Part shown: positions 1 through 7,627 of the stretch, piece after piece | Layout of the letters: every line of letters begins with the position of its first letter | Numbering within the stretch: position 1 is the first letter of the stretch | Assembly: GCA_027320425.1 (NCBI GenBank) | Contig: DAHVLJ010000018.1 | Span: 1 to 46,167, forward strand | Direction: 5' to 3' | Origin: Nitrososphaerota archaeon | Lineage (GTDB): Archaea; Thermoproteota; Nitrososphaeria; Nitrososphaerales; Gagatemarchaeaceae | DNA: 46,167 bases | The notes under the pieces: generated by a model | The model's input: only the letters and a program-made list of their open reading frames with translations | Told to the model about the DNA's origin: nothing | The model's database searches: none | Program-made: the position numbers and the translations under genes

Positions 1-193
1 AGTACTCCTCAAACTTCTTGAGGTGCGACCTTGCCACCTCGACCAGCTCGTCCGGGGACATATGCCCTCCCGGAGGTATCGCTGGACCCTTCCCTAGGTG
101 CCAATTCCTGGTCGCGTCGCAGAGCTTAGCCGAGCCCAGAAGCCTCTGCACGGATTCTTCAGTCGGCGGGGGGTTGCGGAGCCTCAGCGTCAT
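1..193 (-). CDS. Unknown protein, N-terminal part only (runs off left edge)
   Basis: Reading the minus strand from an ATG at 193 gives 64 uninterrupted residues to the window edge, starting MTLRLRNPPPTEESVQRL and containing HLGKGPAIPPGGHMSPDEL and a helical end ARSHLKKFEEY. Codon use (many G/C third positions) resembles the neighbouring genes, and a TATA-like stretch lies just upstream near 205-215. I do not recognise the family from this fragment. It is the last gene before tRNA-His on the same strand, with no overlap. Confidence 0.55.
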   Translation of the reverse strand, partial: MTLRLRNPPPTEESVQRLLGSAKLCDATRNWHLGKGPAIPPGGHMSPDELVEVARSHLKKFEEY

Positions 194-258
194 CCGGGCT
201 CTGAGCTTTTAGATAGCCCAGGCCATTCAATGCCCAACGGTTAGAGCCCAGATATAGA

Positions 259-334
259 GGCCCTGGGTGGGATTTGAACCCACGATCGAGAGGTCCACAG
301 CCTCCTATGCTAACCAAGCTGCACCACCAGGGCC
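259..334 (-). tRNA. tRNA-His (anticodon GTG)
   Basis: The minus strand folds into a full cloverleaf: acceptor GCCCTGG/CCAGGGC, D stem GTGC/GCAT, anticodon stem GGAGG/CCTCT with loop CTGTGGA, T stem GTGGG/CCCAC with loop TTCAAAT. The extra G at 334 pairs with discriminator C at 259, the G-1:C73 pair that is the identity element of tRNA-His, so the anticodon and acceptor agree. No intron. The 3' CCA is not encoded. Confidence 0.95.
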
Positions 335-360
335 ACGAAGTGCGGCGGGCCGCTCGACCG

Positions 361-375
361 CCTTTATGTCTTAAG
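361..375 (-). promoter_or_regulatory. TATA box for tRNA-His
   Basis: On the minus strand the A/T-rich CTTAAGACATAAAGG is centred about 30 bases upstream of the tRNA-His 5' end (334), the usual archaeal TATA spacing. It sits in an otherwise G/C-rich gap after the peroxiredoxin stop codon. Confidence 0.5.
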
Positions 376-388
376 TCGTTCTCTTCGG

Positions 389-853
389 CTAGAGCGCTTT
401 CTTGATGGCTTCGAAGTCGGGATACTTCCCCGGGTTCTCACCCACCCACTTGTAGACGAGCTTTCCGGAGCCGTCGGCGACGAAGATCGCCCTGTTCGCC
501 CCATCATAGCCTTTCATCCCGCCGAGGTCCTTCCATACCACTCCGTACTTCTTGATCGCGTCTCTCTTGAAATCGCTAAGCAGAGCGAAGGTGAGCCCGT
601 GCTTCTCCGCGAACGCCTTGTTGGCGAAAGGCGGGTCGACAGAAATGCCCACCACAGTGGCATCCAGCTTCTGAAGCTCGTCGTGCATGTCTCTGAAAGC
701 ACACATCTCCTTAGTGCATACACCTGTGAACGCTCCCGGGTAGAAAGCTAAGATTGTCTTCTTCCCCTTCGCTAAGAAGTCTTTTGTCTTCTTCAGCTCG
801 AGGTTGGTATCGTATAGCGCGAAGCTTGGGATCTTGCTGCCTATGCTGAGCAT
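389..853 (-). CDS. Peroxiredoxin, AhpC/TSA (Bcp-like) family
   Basis: Thiol peroxidase of 154 residues that reduces hydrogen peroxide or organic hydroperoxides in the cytoplasm. The thioredoxin-fold active-site motif is seen as FYPGAFTGVC, with peroxidatic Cys46, followed by Cys51 five residues later. That spacing matches atypical two-Cys Bcp-type enzymes, in which the second Cys is resolving. The later GVVWKDLGGMKGYDGANRAIF segment is typical of this subgroup. Full length for the family. ATG start at 853, with a TATA box about 27 bases upstream, suggesting a leaderless transcript. It stands alone between tRNA-His and the kinase operon; the substrate is not determinable. Confidence 0.93.
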   Translation of the reverse strand: MLSIGSKIPSFALYDTNLELKKTKDFLAKGKKTILAFYPGAFTGVCTKEMCAFRDMHDELQKLDATVVGISVDPPFANKAFAEKHGLTFALLSDFKRDAIKKYGVVWKDLGGMKGYDGANRAIFVADGSGKLVYKWVGENPGKYPDFEAIKKAL

Positions 854-874
854 AGAACGTCTCTCGGGTTGCCA

Positions 875-886
875 TGTATTAATTCT
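875..886 (-). promoter_or_regulatory. TATA box for peroxiredoxin gene
   Basis: The minus-strand sequence AGAATTAATACA is centred about 27 bases before the peroxiredoxin ATG at 853, the spacing of a leaderless archaeal promoter. Confidence 0.5.
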
Positions 887-1028
887 GCTGATATGTATCT
901 CGTGTGGGTGAGAAAGTGTCGCGTCCTAACGGCAGGTAAACTGCATTCGCTGAGGTCAGAGATGCACGGTGGCGGCCTCGTTGAACTTCGCCGGTCACCG
1001 CGTGGATTCAAACCTCCAGCAGTAGAGG

Positions 1029-1742
1029 TCAGCTTCTGCTCTTCAGATAGACGTCTATCCGCTGCTGCAGATCAGCGTTCACTTCTGAAATCGTCCTGCC
1101 GCCGTCCACTCTTACAATTCCATACTTCGCCTCCATCATGGTGAACTCCCTGGCAATCCTTCTCTGATAGAGGACAAACGACTCGTAGAGGTTGTCGGAG
1201 AGCCCGAGATCAGCGCCGGACTCGTAATAGTCGAGCGAGCCGTACTTCTGGAACACCCTGTGGAACAACTCTTCCGGAGGCACGTCGAGGTAGAATACCA
1301 TGTCAGGCGTGACAGCGAAGCCGAAGAGGTTGTGCGACCACACCCTTCCTATGCCTCTGACCGTACTTCTTGCCATAAGGGTATAGATGTACCGGTCTGC
1401 GAGGACCACGTATCCTGCGTGAAGGGCAGGTATGATTTTGTGCTCGAGCTGGTCCGCGAAGTCTGCCGCATAGAACAGCGCGAGCGTCTTTTTGCCCAGC
1501 GGGAGCTTATGCTTCGCCTCGAGGATCCCTGCTCCGATCAACTCCGACCTCTTCAGCCCGGTGGTCACTACCGCATGGCCCGCTGCTTCAAGGTAGCTCG
1601 TAATCAAATCAATCTGACTACTCCTTCCGGAGCCGTCCGGGCCTTCTATGACTATCAGGCTGCCCTTGGACTCGGTCTGCTTCATGTAGGAGATGCCTTC
1701 GCCGAAGAACCTCAGCGGCCTTGAGGTGAGTTGCTGGGTCAC
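1029..1742 (-). CDS. Thymidylate-kinase-like protein with altered Walker A (Lys to Arg)
   Basis: A 237-residue P-loop protein of the dTMP kinase family, paralogous to the gene directly upstream (1739-2452, same length). The P-loop reads GPDGSGRS at residues 34-41: Arg40 replaces the nearly invariant Walker A lysine. The ADRYIYT segment (DRY motif of nucleoside monophosphate kinases) and the YYESG/DLGLS region shared with the paralog are retained. It starts with GTG in a GTGA overlap with its neighbour's stop; an internal ATG at 1685 would remove 19 residues. Genes are co-directional behind an exopolyphosphatase. The Arg suggests reduced or altered kinase activity, possibly a regulatory partner; the true substrate is uncertain. 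Confidence 0.85.
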   Translation of the reverse strand: MTQQLTSRPLRFFGEGISYMKQTESKGSLIVIEGPDGSGRSSQIDLITSYLEAAGHAVVTTGLKRSELIGAGILEAKHKLPLGKKTLALFYAADFADQLEHKIIPALHAGYVVLADRYIYTLMARSTVRGIGRVWSHNLFGFAVTPDMVFYLDVPPEELFHRVFQKYGSLDYYESGADLGLSDNLYESFVLYQRRIAREFTMMEAKYGIVRVDGGRTISEVNADLQQRIDVYLKSRS

Positions 1743-2452
1743 TTTGTGCTATCCCCGTTAGGTTCTGGCATGACCGTAGCAAACCGTGCAGGCAAGAACC
1801 TTCTCACATGTTGGCGCATCTGGCTCTGCTGCTCTTCGATGTCGAGAGTCGCATCGATGACCGCGAAGCCGTCTCTTTTGATCATACCGTCGTACTGTTC
1901 GACGATCTTCGATTGAAAGATCCTGTAGCTCTCGTACTCGTCGTTACTCAGATTGAGGTCCATCCCTGCCTCATAGTACTTCAGCTTCGGCCGTCCCTCC
2001 AATATCCTGTCCATGGCGACCTCGGGGGGCAACCGGAAGTAGAACGTGGCATCAGGGACCTTCGCGAAAGAATAGATCTTCCTCACCCAGGATGGTGTGC
2101 ATCCCCTGACCACGTCTCTTGCGTAGGCGGTGTAGATGTACCGGTCGGCAAGGACGAAGTAGTCCGCCTCGAGCAGCGGAGAGATGTTCCTCTCATATCT
2201 GTCCGCGAAGTCTGTCGCATGAAGCAGGCTGAACGTCGTCGGGGTGAGCAGCGCCTTCTTCTTCCCCTTCGAAGTAATCTCCTTTACCACGTCGGACGAG
2301 TTCCACTCGGTGAAGAACACGTTCAGTCCGAGACTCCTCAGCCATTTGTCCAAGAGGTGCAACTGAGTGGATTTACCAGAACCATCTATCCCTTCGACGA
2401 CGATGAGCCTGCCGCGGGCCCTTCCAACGGAGTTGCCGGCCGACCTCTTCAT
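1739..2452 (-). CDS. tmk: Thymidylate kinase (dTMP kinase) family protein
   Basis: Predicted to phosphorylate dTMP to dTDP with ATP, in dTTP synthesis. The P-loop is canonical, GIDGSGKS at residues 21-28, followed by ADRYIYTAYARD (DRY motif). I choose the ATG at 2452, four bases after the exopolyphosphatase stop, giving 237 residues, equal to the downstream paralog; an ATG at 2485 would add 11 residues overlapping the upstream gene. It is translationally coupled to the Arg-P-loop paralog by a 4-base overlap. The polyphosphate-related neighbours (Ppx, SixA) leave open a phosphoryl donor or substrate other than ATP/dTMP; the family call itself is firm. Confidence 0.87.
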   Translation of the reverse strand: MKRSAGNSVGRARGRLIVVEGIDGSGKSTQLHLLDKWLRSLGLNVFFTEWNSSDVVKEITSKGKKKALLTPTTFSLLHATDFADRYERNISPLLEADYFVLADRYIYTAYARDVVRGCTPSWVRKIYSFAKVPDATFYFRLPPEVAMDRILEGRPKLKYYEAGMDLNLSNDEYESYRIFQSKIVEQYDGMIKRDGFAVIDATLDIEEQQSQMRQHVRRFLPARFATVMPEPNGDSTK

Positions 2453-2456
2453 GCCC

Positions 2457-3965
2457 CTATCTGCCCACCCTGACCAGCCCTGCATGCCTTTCCCTTTCCT
2501 TCACTCCCACGAAAATCGTCACGGGTTTCTTGGCGGCCGTCGCTAGGGCTAGCGCGGCCGTCCTCGCCAACTCCAGCGGGAACGGTCCCTCGCTCCCAAT
2601 CACGCTGATCCTCAGTCCGTTTGAATACGCGACCCTGAACTGAGCCCTGGACTTATCGAGTATCTCGAGCAGCCTCAGGCATGCTCCCATCTTCTTCATC
2701 ACCTTGGCATCGTCGTAGATCATATCGCGATACTGATGGGCGATCCAGTTCGAGGCCCTCGGTTTCCGCGAGCGGACGACAGAGACAGCCATCAGAAGCT
2801 GGTCCTCGTGACTCATAGGCAGGTCTTCACTCATCAAGATACCAAACACTGCGTTTGCATCGGCTTCGGCCGAATCTGGAGAGCGTCCTCTTCTCGCCGC
2901 CGCAAGGATGATTCTCCGCTGCCGTTCGTCGATGATTCCGTTCCTCATCATGCAGTTGAGAAGCTCCTCGTCATCTCCGAGCCCTGAGGGACGAGGCTTG
3001 GCCAGCAGGCGCTCGATGTCTTCTCTTTGTGCGAGGTCGGAGGGACGGGCGCTTCTTTCAAGGAACTCCACGAGAACCCCGTCTCTAAGCCCATGCGTGC
3101 TTACCGTCATCGACCTGAACCCAAGTCTCTTCATCAACATCTTGACCACCAGCGTCCCGGCCGCCATGGTCTCAGACCTCCCTTCGCCTATGGCGTCGAT
3201 CTTGTTCATTTCAGTGACCTTCAGTTTGAAGAATTCCCTGCTCATCTTCTGGACGGATTCCGCGTTTACGGTGTAGTTGTGCACCTTATCCAAAGGGTAG
3301 TTGTTCTCATCAAGATCGTATCGCGCCATCCCCCTTACCGTCCCTCCCGTGCCCACAAGCGTCGTATCCCTGGCCAAACCAAGCTCGCGTCTCGAAGGCA
3401 GCAGCTCCAGCACACGTTCGGCCATTTTTGCCCTGTCCTTGCGGGAGAACTTCCCATCCTTACCAGAGTATAACGAAGTGAGCTTGAGTGCGCCAAGGGG
3501 GAGTGACAGCGTACGCCTGACCCTGGACCTTTCTGCATACGCGACCTCTAAACTTCCACCGCCCAAGTCGAAGTACAAGATGTTAGAAGCGTCTACGGCC
3601 CTGGCAGCGCCGAGGAGGCCGTACAATGCTTCGTCGCTCCCGCTCAGGACCCTCATCTTCATTCCTGTCTCCTTCTCCACTCTCTCCATGAACTCCCCCC
3701 TGTTGGCTGCCTCCCGGACTGGGCTGGTACCGACGAGCAGTACGTGCTTGATCGATTCTAGGGATGCTGTCTCCCTGCAGAGTCTGAGCGCATCTATCGT
3801 ACGGGAAATCGGTTCGATTCCCAGATACCCGGTGCTCTCGAGGCCCTCGCCGAGCTTGGCCATGACTCCCAACTGCCCATATGACTTCGCCGTCCCATCG
3901 GGCTCGACCCTGTACTTGACCATCTTCAGGGAGTTGAACCCGACATCGATGACGGCGACCTTCAT
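2457..3965 (-). CDS. ppx: Exopolyphosphatase / pppGpp phosphohydrolase (Ppx/GppA) family
   Basis: A 502-residue member of the ASKHA-fold Ppx/GppA family, which releases phosphate from the ends of inorganic polyphosphate or from pppGpp. The N-terminal phosphate-1 motif is IDVGFNSLKMV (residues 6-16); YFDLGGGSLEVAY and VGTGGTVRGMARY are the second and third nucleotide-fold signatures. Residues after about 310 form the helical C-terminal part usual in longer bacterial Ppx. ATG start at 3965. It is the first gene of a probable three-gene operon with the two Tmk-like genes, and lies 53 bases downstream of a SixA-like phosphatase on the same strand, a phosphate-metabolism context. Archaea generally lack ppGpp signalling, so polyphosphate is the likelier substrate. 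Confidence 0.9.
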   Translation of the reverse strand: MKVAVIDVGFNSLKMVKYRVEPDGTAKSYGQLGVMAKLGEGLESTGYLGIEPISRTIDALRLCRETASLESIKHVLLVGTSPVREAANRGEFMERVEKETGMKMRVLSGSDEALYGLLGAARAVDASNILYFDLGGGSLEVAYAERSRVRRTLSLPLGALKLTSLYSGKDGKFSRKDRAKMAERVLELLPSRRELGLARDTTLVGTGGTVRGMARYDLDENNYPLDKVHNYTVNAESVQKMSREFFKLKVTEMNKIDAIGEGRSETMAAGTLVVKMLMKRLGFRSMTVSTHGLRDGVLVEFLERSARPSDLAQREDIERLLAKPRPSGLGDDEELLNCMMRNGIIDERQRRIILAAARRGRSPDSAEADANAVFGILMSEDLPMSHEDQLLMAVSVVRSRKPRASNWIAHQYRDMIYDDAKVMKKMGACLRLLEILDKSRAQFRVAYSNGLRISVIGSEGPFPLELARTAALALATAAKKPVTIFVGVKERERHAGLVRVGR

Positions 3966-4018
3966 CTTCCCACGGTGGCCCCAGCTGGTTTCTTAATAGT
4001 TGAAGCGCACTGGTGCAG

Positions 4019-4525
4019 CTAGGCCAGCCTCTTGAGTTGCTTCGGCGTTAAGAGCCAACGGAGCTCTCCCGACACTTTAGGGGTGAACCTCACCACTACC
4101 AGCTTTGCCATCCCGCCCTTCCTTAGGACGATTCTCGAGCCCGGAAGCCTTTCGCCTCCCATGCCGACGACCTCTCCAATCGTGGTCGTAAGGTACGGCT
4201 CATGTCCCACGCAAAGGACCGCGGCTGTGGGCCTGAGCTTGCTCAGCCTCTTGAAGAAGGCTGCCTTGCTCCCTTCGGGGCTGAGCTCGTGCCATTCCTC
4301 CACGTCTCCTTTTCTCTTCAGAGCTTTGTTGACGATGGACGCGGTGTCCTTCGCCCTCTTGAGCGGGCTTGACGCGACGACGTCGAACACATATTTCTGG
4401 CTGGCCAGGGACTTGGCGACCTTCTCGATCTCTTCCTTCCCTGACGCTGTCAGTGCCCGCTCTGAATCCCTCGCCGTAGGTACCCTAGTTCCCGCCTCGC
4501 CGTGCCTGAGGAGATAGAGCTCCAC
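4019..4525 (-). CDS. SixA-like histidine phosphatase (phosphoglycerate mutase fold)
   Basis: A 168-residue histidine phosphatase superfamily protein, similar in length to SixA phosphohistidine phosphatases. The catalytic RHG is at residues 7-9 (His8), the conserved SSPLKRAKDTA block at 52-62, and the second catalytic histidine in CVGHEPYL (His108). SixA proteins remove phosphate from phosphohistidine proteins, but the fold acts on many phosphoesters, so the substrate is unknown. ATG at 4525. Downstream, co-directional, is the exopolyphosphatase; archaeal genomes often place SixA-like genes near polyphosphate enzymes. Confidence 0.85.
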   Translation of the reverse strand: MELYLLRHGEAGTRVPTARDSERALTASGKEEIEKVAKSLASQKYVFDVVASSPLKRAKDTASIVNKALKRKGDVEEWHELSPEGSKAAFFKRLSKLRPTAAVLCVGHEPYLTTTIGEVVGMGGERLPGSRIVLRKGGMAKLVVVRFTPKVSGELRWLLTPKQLKRLA

Positions 4526-4653
4526 CTAACCCACCTCCCTTTCTTCTTCGGTAGTGTAGCACATGAACGTATCTCCTGCCGCTCTGTATTTCAGGAGACC
4601 CTATGAACGATATATTGACCAACAGGTTCTATATTGGCTGGTCCACTTATGCT

Positions 4654-6768
4654 CTAGCCCAACGCCAAAGCCCTGATATCCACAGCCACAACCGCATCCA
4701 TCGTCGCTATCAACGGATTTACCTCAACCTCTTGAAGGGCGGGGTTCTCAGCTATCATCTTTGAAAAGGCCGACACCGTTTTGCAGAGCCTGCCTATCTG
4801 CGCTCGGGGTCCTCCCCTGTAACCTTGGATTACATTCTCAAGTTTTGTCCCCTTCAGGACGAATCTGAACTCCGCAGGAGTGACAGGGGCTATCGCAAGC
4901 GAGACTTCCTTAGAGAGCTCGACGTACGTCCCCCCGAGACCGAGGGCGACCACCGGACCGAAGACCGGGTCTCTCTTCCCACCGAGGATCAATTCTATCC
5001 CTCGGCCAACCATCTCTTGGACCAACACTCCGTCGAAGCGCGCGCCCTTTCTTTCTGCGAGCTTCTTCATCAGTGCGAATGAATTTCTGGCCTGACCAGG
5101 GGCTTCCACCCCTAGAGCCACTCCACCGACGTCCGTCTTGTGGGGCAGGTCCTTTGACAGGAGCTTGCAAGCTACGGGGTAGCTTAGTAGCTCGAGCAGG
5201 CTGAAGTCCTCGGGCGACCGGAGGGTCACAGACCTCGGCTCCGCAAGACCATAATCTTTCAACAGGCCTGCTGCTTCTTGGTGGGTCAGTTGCCCTGGCT
5301 TCCACTTCTTGCGCCGTGGCCTGACGACGGCCGCCCGGTGAGCGTCCCCCTGCCCGGTTATCTCGGAATGGAGCCAGCGTGCGGCCAGCGCCCGGACCGC
5401 CCTCTCAGGTGTGGGGAAGCTAGGGATTACGCTCCGCATGAAGTTCCGCTGGATTTCCATTGCAAGGTCGGCCCGCCCAACCACGCACATGCAGACGGGC
5501 GTCTCGGTGCCCCGGACCGCGTCAACGAGCTTCTGAGAGACTTCGGGCCCGATGGCAGGGGCCTGGTGGGTCGGGATGACAAGCAGCATGTCGTATTCTT
5601 TGGACGCGGATACCTCTTCGACGACCCCAACGAGTTCGTCAGTACTGGCGGTTGCGGTCACATCGAAGGGGTTGACCAGAGAAGCGTTGGGGACGAAACC
5701 CGAACCCCTGAACCTCGAACGGAGTTTCGCAACGACGCGAGGGTTCGGCGGTACGACGGCCAATCCAGCATCTTGGGCTTCGTCCGATGCGAGCGCTCCT
5801 ACTCCGCCGGCGTTCGTGATGACTGCGAGCTTGTTGCCGTGGGGCCTGGGCAGCATCGAGAGCGCGATGGCGAAGTCGACCAATTCCTGGAAGCCCCTCG
5901 CCTCGATGACCCCTGCCTGTCTGAGCGCCGTCCGGTAGACGTCGTAGTCGCCAACCATGGACGCTGTATGTGTCAGAGCGGCTCTCGCACCGCTGCCTGT
6001 CCTGCCGACTTTTAGGGCGACGACAGGTTTGGTCCTCGAAACGCGCCGCGCCACCTCCATGAACTTCCTGCCATCGCGCACGCCCTCGACATACATGGCG
6101 ATCGCTTTCGTCTCCGGGTCATCCGCGAAGTACTCCAGCACATCTTCTGCCGAGACGTCGACCTGGTTGCCCGTGCCTACCAGGGCTCTGATGCCAACTT
6201 CGTTGGCGGCGAGCTCCTCCACTACGGCCTGGCCGAGGTGACCGCTCTGAGTGATGACCACTATGTTCCCTTTCAGTGGTCGCAGAAGGGAGGGGACCTC
6301 CCTTCCGTCAAGGAGCTGCTTCGTGGAACGCAGAAAGAGGGAGTCTACTCCGGACTTCATGTCAACGACGCCTATCGTGTTGGGACCGATGATCCTCATC
6401 CCGCTTTCCTCCGAGATGCCTGCGATCCTCTCCTCCACATCTTTCTTCCCTGTCTCGGCATAGCCACTGGTGACGATGATGGCCGCCTTGACCCCGGCGT
6501 CAGCCGCATCTGTGATCAGAGCTTCTGTCTGCGACTCTGGGACGGCGACTATCAGCAGATCTGGGACAGCGGGCAGAGAGCCTATCGATGGGTATGCGTC
6601 ATTGCCTCTGATGGACGCGTGCGCAGGGTTCAGAGCGTACACCGTGGCCCTGAGCAACCCCTTCTTCCTGTTGGCCTCGAGGTTCTCGAATATTATCGAC
6701 CCGAGCTTGTCTGGGTCGGTGGAGACCCCTGCGACTGCGACGCTCTTCGGCTCGAAGAAGCTCTTCAT
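4654..6768 (-). CDS. Acyl-CoA synthetase, ADP-forming (fused alpha-beta)
   Basis: A 704-residue single-chain enzyme interconverting acyl-CoA plus ADP plus phosphate with acid plus CoA plus ATP, used by archaea for substrate-level phosphorylation. The CoA-binding domain starts at once (SFFEPKSVAVAGVS). The flavodoxin-like ligase domains follow (GPNTIGVVD, ITQSGHLGQ, and ALTHTASMVGDY carrying the probable phosphorylated histidine). The C-terminal third is an ATP-grasp domain (YPVACKLLSKDLPHKTDVGG, EVEVNPL). I choose the ATG at 6768; an upstream ATG at 6822 would add 18 residues unlike the family. It stands as a single gene. Acetyl, isobutyryl or aryl acyl preference cannot be told from sequence. 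Confidence 0.93.
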   Translation of the reverse strand: MKSFFEPKSVAVAGVSTDPDKLGSIIFENLEANRKKGLLRATVYALNPAHASIRGNDAYPSIGSLPAVPDLLIVAVPESQTEALITDAADAGVKAAIIVTSGYAETGKKDVEERIAGISEESGMRIIGPNTIGVVDMKSGVDSLFLRSTKQLLDGREVPSLLRPLKGNIVVITQSGHLGQAVVEELAANEVGIRALVGTGNQVDVSAEDVLEYFADDPETKAIAMYVEGVRDGRKFMEVARRVSRTKPVVALKVGRTGSGARAALTHTASMVGDYDVYRTALRQAGVIEARGFQELVDFAIALSMLPRPHGNKLAVITNAGGVGALASDEAQDAGLAVVPPNPRVVAKLRSRFRGSGFVPNASLVNPFDVTATASTDELVGVVEEVSASKEYDMLLVIPTHQAPAIGPEVSQKLVDAVRGTETPVCMCVVGRADLAMEIQRNFMRSVIPSFPTPERAVRALAARWLHSEITGQGDAHRAAVVRPRRKKWKPGQLTHQEAAGLLKDYGLAEPRSVTLRSPEDFSLLELLSYPVACKLLSKDLPHKTDVGGVALGVEAPGQARNSFALMKKLAERKGARFDGVLVQEMVGRGIELILGGKRDPVFGPVVALGLGGTYVELSKEVSLAIAPVTPAEFRFVLKGTKLENVIQGYRGGPRAQIGRLCKTVSAFSKMIAENPALQEVEVNPLIATMDAVVAVDIRALALG

Positions 6769-6895
6769 CGATAAATGCCCGGTCAACCCGTCCCGTGGGT
6801 GTTGGCGATGACACAAAAGCATGCGGTCCGCGGCGCCGTGCCAAAGACAACGACGTTTGCCAGCGATAGCAGACGCGGCGCAGGATCTGTGCGGA

Positions 6896-7555
6896 CTACG
6901 CTCCGACTGACTTTACGAACGCCCTTACTACGTCTGGGACTTCGATCCGACTCGCAAACTCTCTGACGTTTGCGACAGGGGGACAGCCTTCAGGCGGGAT
7001 GCAGAGCCTGTTCAGCCTTCCCAGATCAGAGTCGATGAGCAGCGTGCCGTGGACAAGCCGGTACCTGGGGGTGGACCTCGCGGCCATGCCTGAGACCTTG
7101 CGCCCTTGGACGTCGATTCGGTTCGGCGGGGCAAACTGGGCGGTGACCCCCAGCTCACCCAGTGCACGGATAACGTGCCTAGACGCCTCCTCGAACATCT
7201 GGGTCGGAGAAAGCAGCCTCCCGGAGTTCTTCAGGAAAAAACTCCAGTTCAGATTCCCTTCGTCGTGGTAAACCACGCCTCCCCCTGTCTTCCTTTCGAT
7301 TACCTTCACCCCCCATCTACGCGCCAGCCGCTCGTCATACCAGCCATACCTAGGGCTCTTCGCTTTCCCCCTCACTAGACACTCTGTGTCAATCCATAGA
7401 CGGACGAGTTCCTGGTCAACCCTCTCCGCAAGTCCGAAGAGTTCGTCTTCCCGTGCGAGGTTCTTGACAGGGTTGCGGCCGCGGCTGACAACGGTTCGAA
7501 GTTTGCCCACGCCAGAGTCCCTGTCACGCTTCCAGCATGTTTCCAGATAAAACAT
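6896..7555 (-). CDS. Lipoate/biotin protein ligase family (LplA-like)
   Basis: A 219-residue LplA/BirA-fold protein that attaches lipoate (or octanoate/biotin) to a lysine of acceptor proteins. The family hallmark is RKTGGGVVYHDEGNLNWSF, forming the lipoyl-AMP pocket, followed by NRIDVQGRKVSGMAAR, with the conserved catalytic-type lysine. It lacks the separate C-terminal accessory domain of bacterial LplA, as in archaeal two-part enzymes, and no LplB partner is next to it. The ATG at 7555 is used; a GTG at 7510 would start nearer to the conserved region. It diverges from the ABC transporter genes. Glycine cleavage H protein or a 2-oxoacid dehydrogenase would be expected targets. Confidence 0.88.
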   Translation of the reverse strand: MFYLETCWKRDRDSGVGKLRTVVSRGRNPVKNLAREDELFGLAERVDQELVRLWIDTECLVRGKAKSPRYGWYDERLARRWGVKVIERKTGGGVVYHDEGNLNWSFFLKNSGRLLSPTQMFEEASRHVIRALGELGVTAQFAPPNRIDVQGRKVSGMAARSTPRYRLVHGTLLIDSDLGRLNRLCIPPEGCPPVANVREFASRIEVPDVVRAFVKSVGA

Positions 7556-7591
7556 TGCAAGACTGCGAACTCTTCTCGCCGAGGTCGCATA

Positions 7592-7601
7592 CCCTTATAT
7601 C
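7592..7601 (+). promoter_or_regulatory. TATA box for the ABC transporter operon
   Basis: CCCTTATATC is centred about 31 bases upstream of the TTG start at 7628 and is the only A/T-rich element in this gap. It suggests a leaderless or near-leaderless transcript starting the transporter operon. Confidence 0.5.
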
Positions 7602-7627
7602 GCCCCACATTCCCTTACCTGTTAGGC

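Noticed and set aside
970-1025. T-arm-like sequence (GTGGATTCAAACCTCC) after the peroxiredoxin promoter
   Set aside because: The stem does not pair properly and no acceptor, D or anticodon stems could be built around it.
1029-2452. Reading the Tmk-like pair as PPK2 polyphosphate kinases because of the Ppx neighbour
   Set aside because: The P-loop and DRY motifs match thymidylate kinases; the PPK2 motifs are not present.
5278-6015. Long plus-strand frame opposite the acyl-CoA synthetase
   Set aside because: Antisense shadow; no recognisable domain, and the minus-strand gene is intact here.
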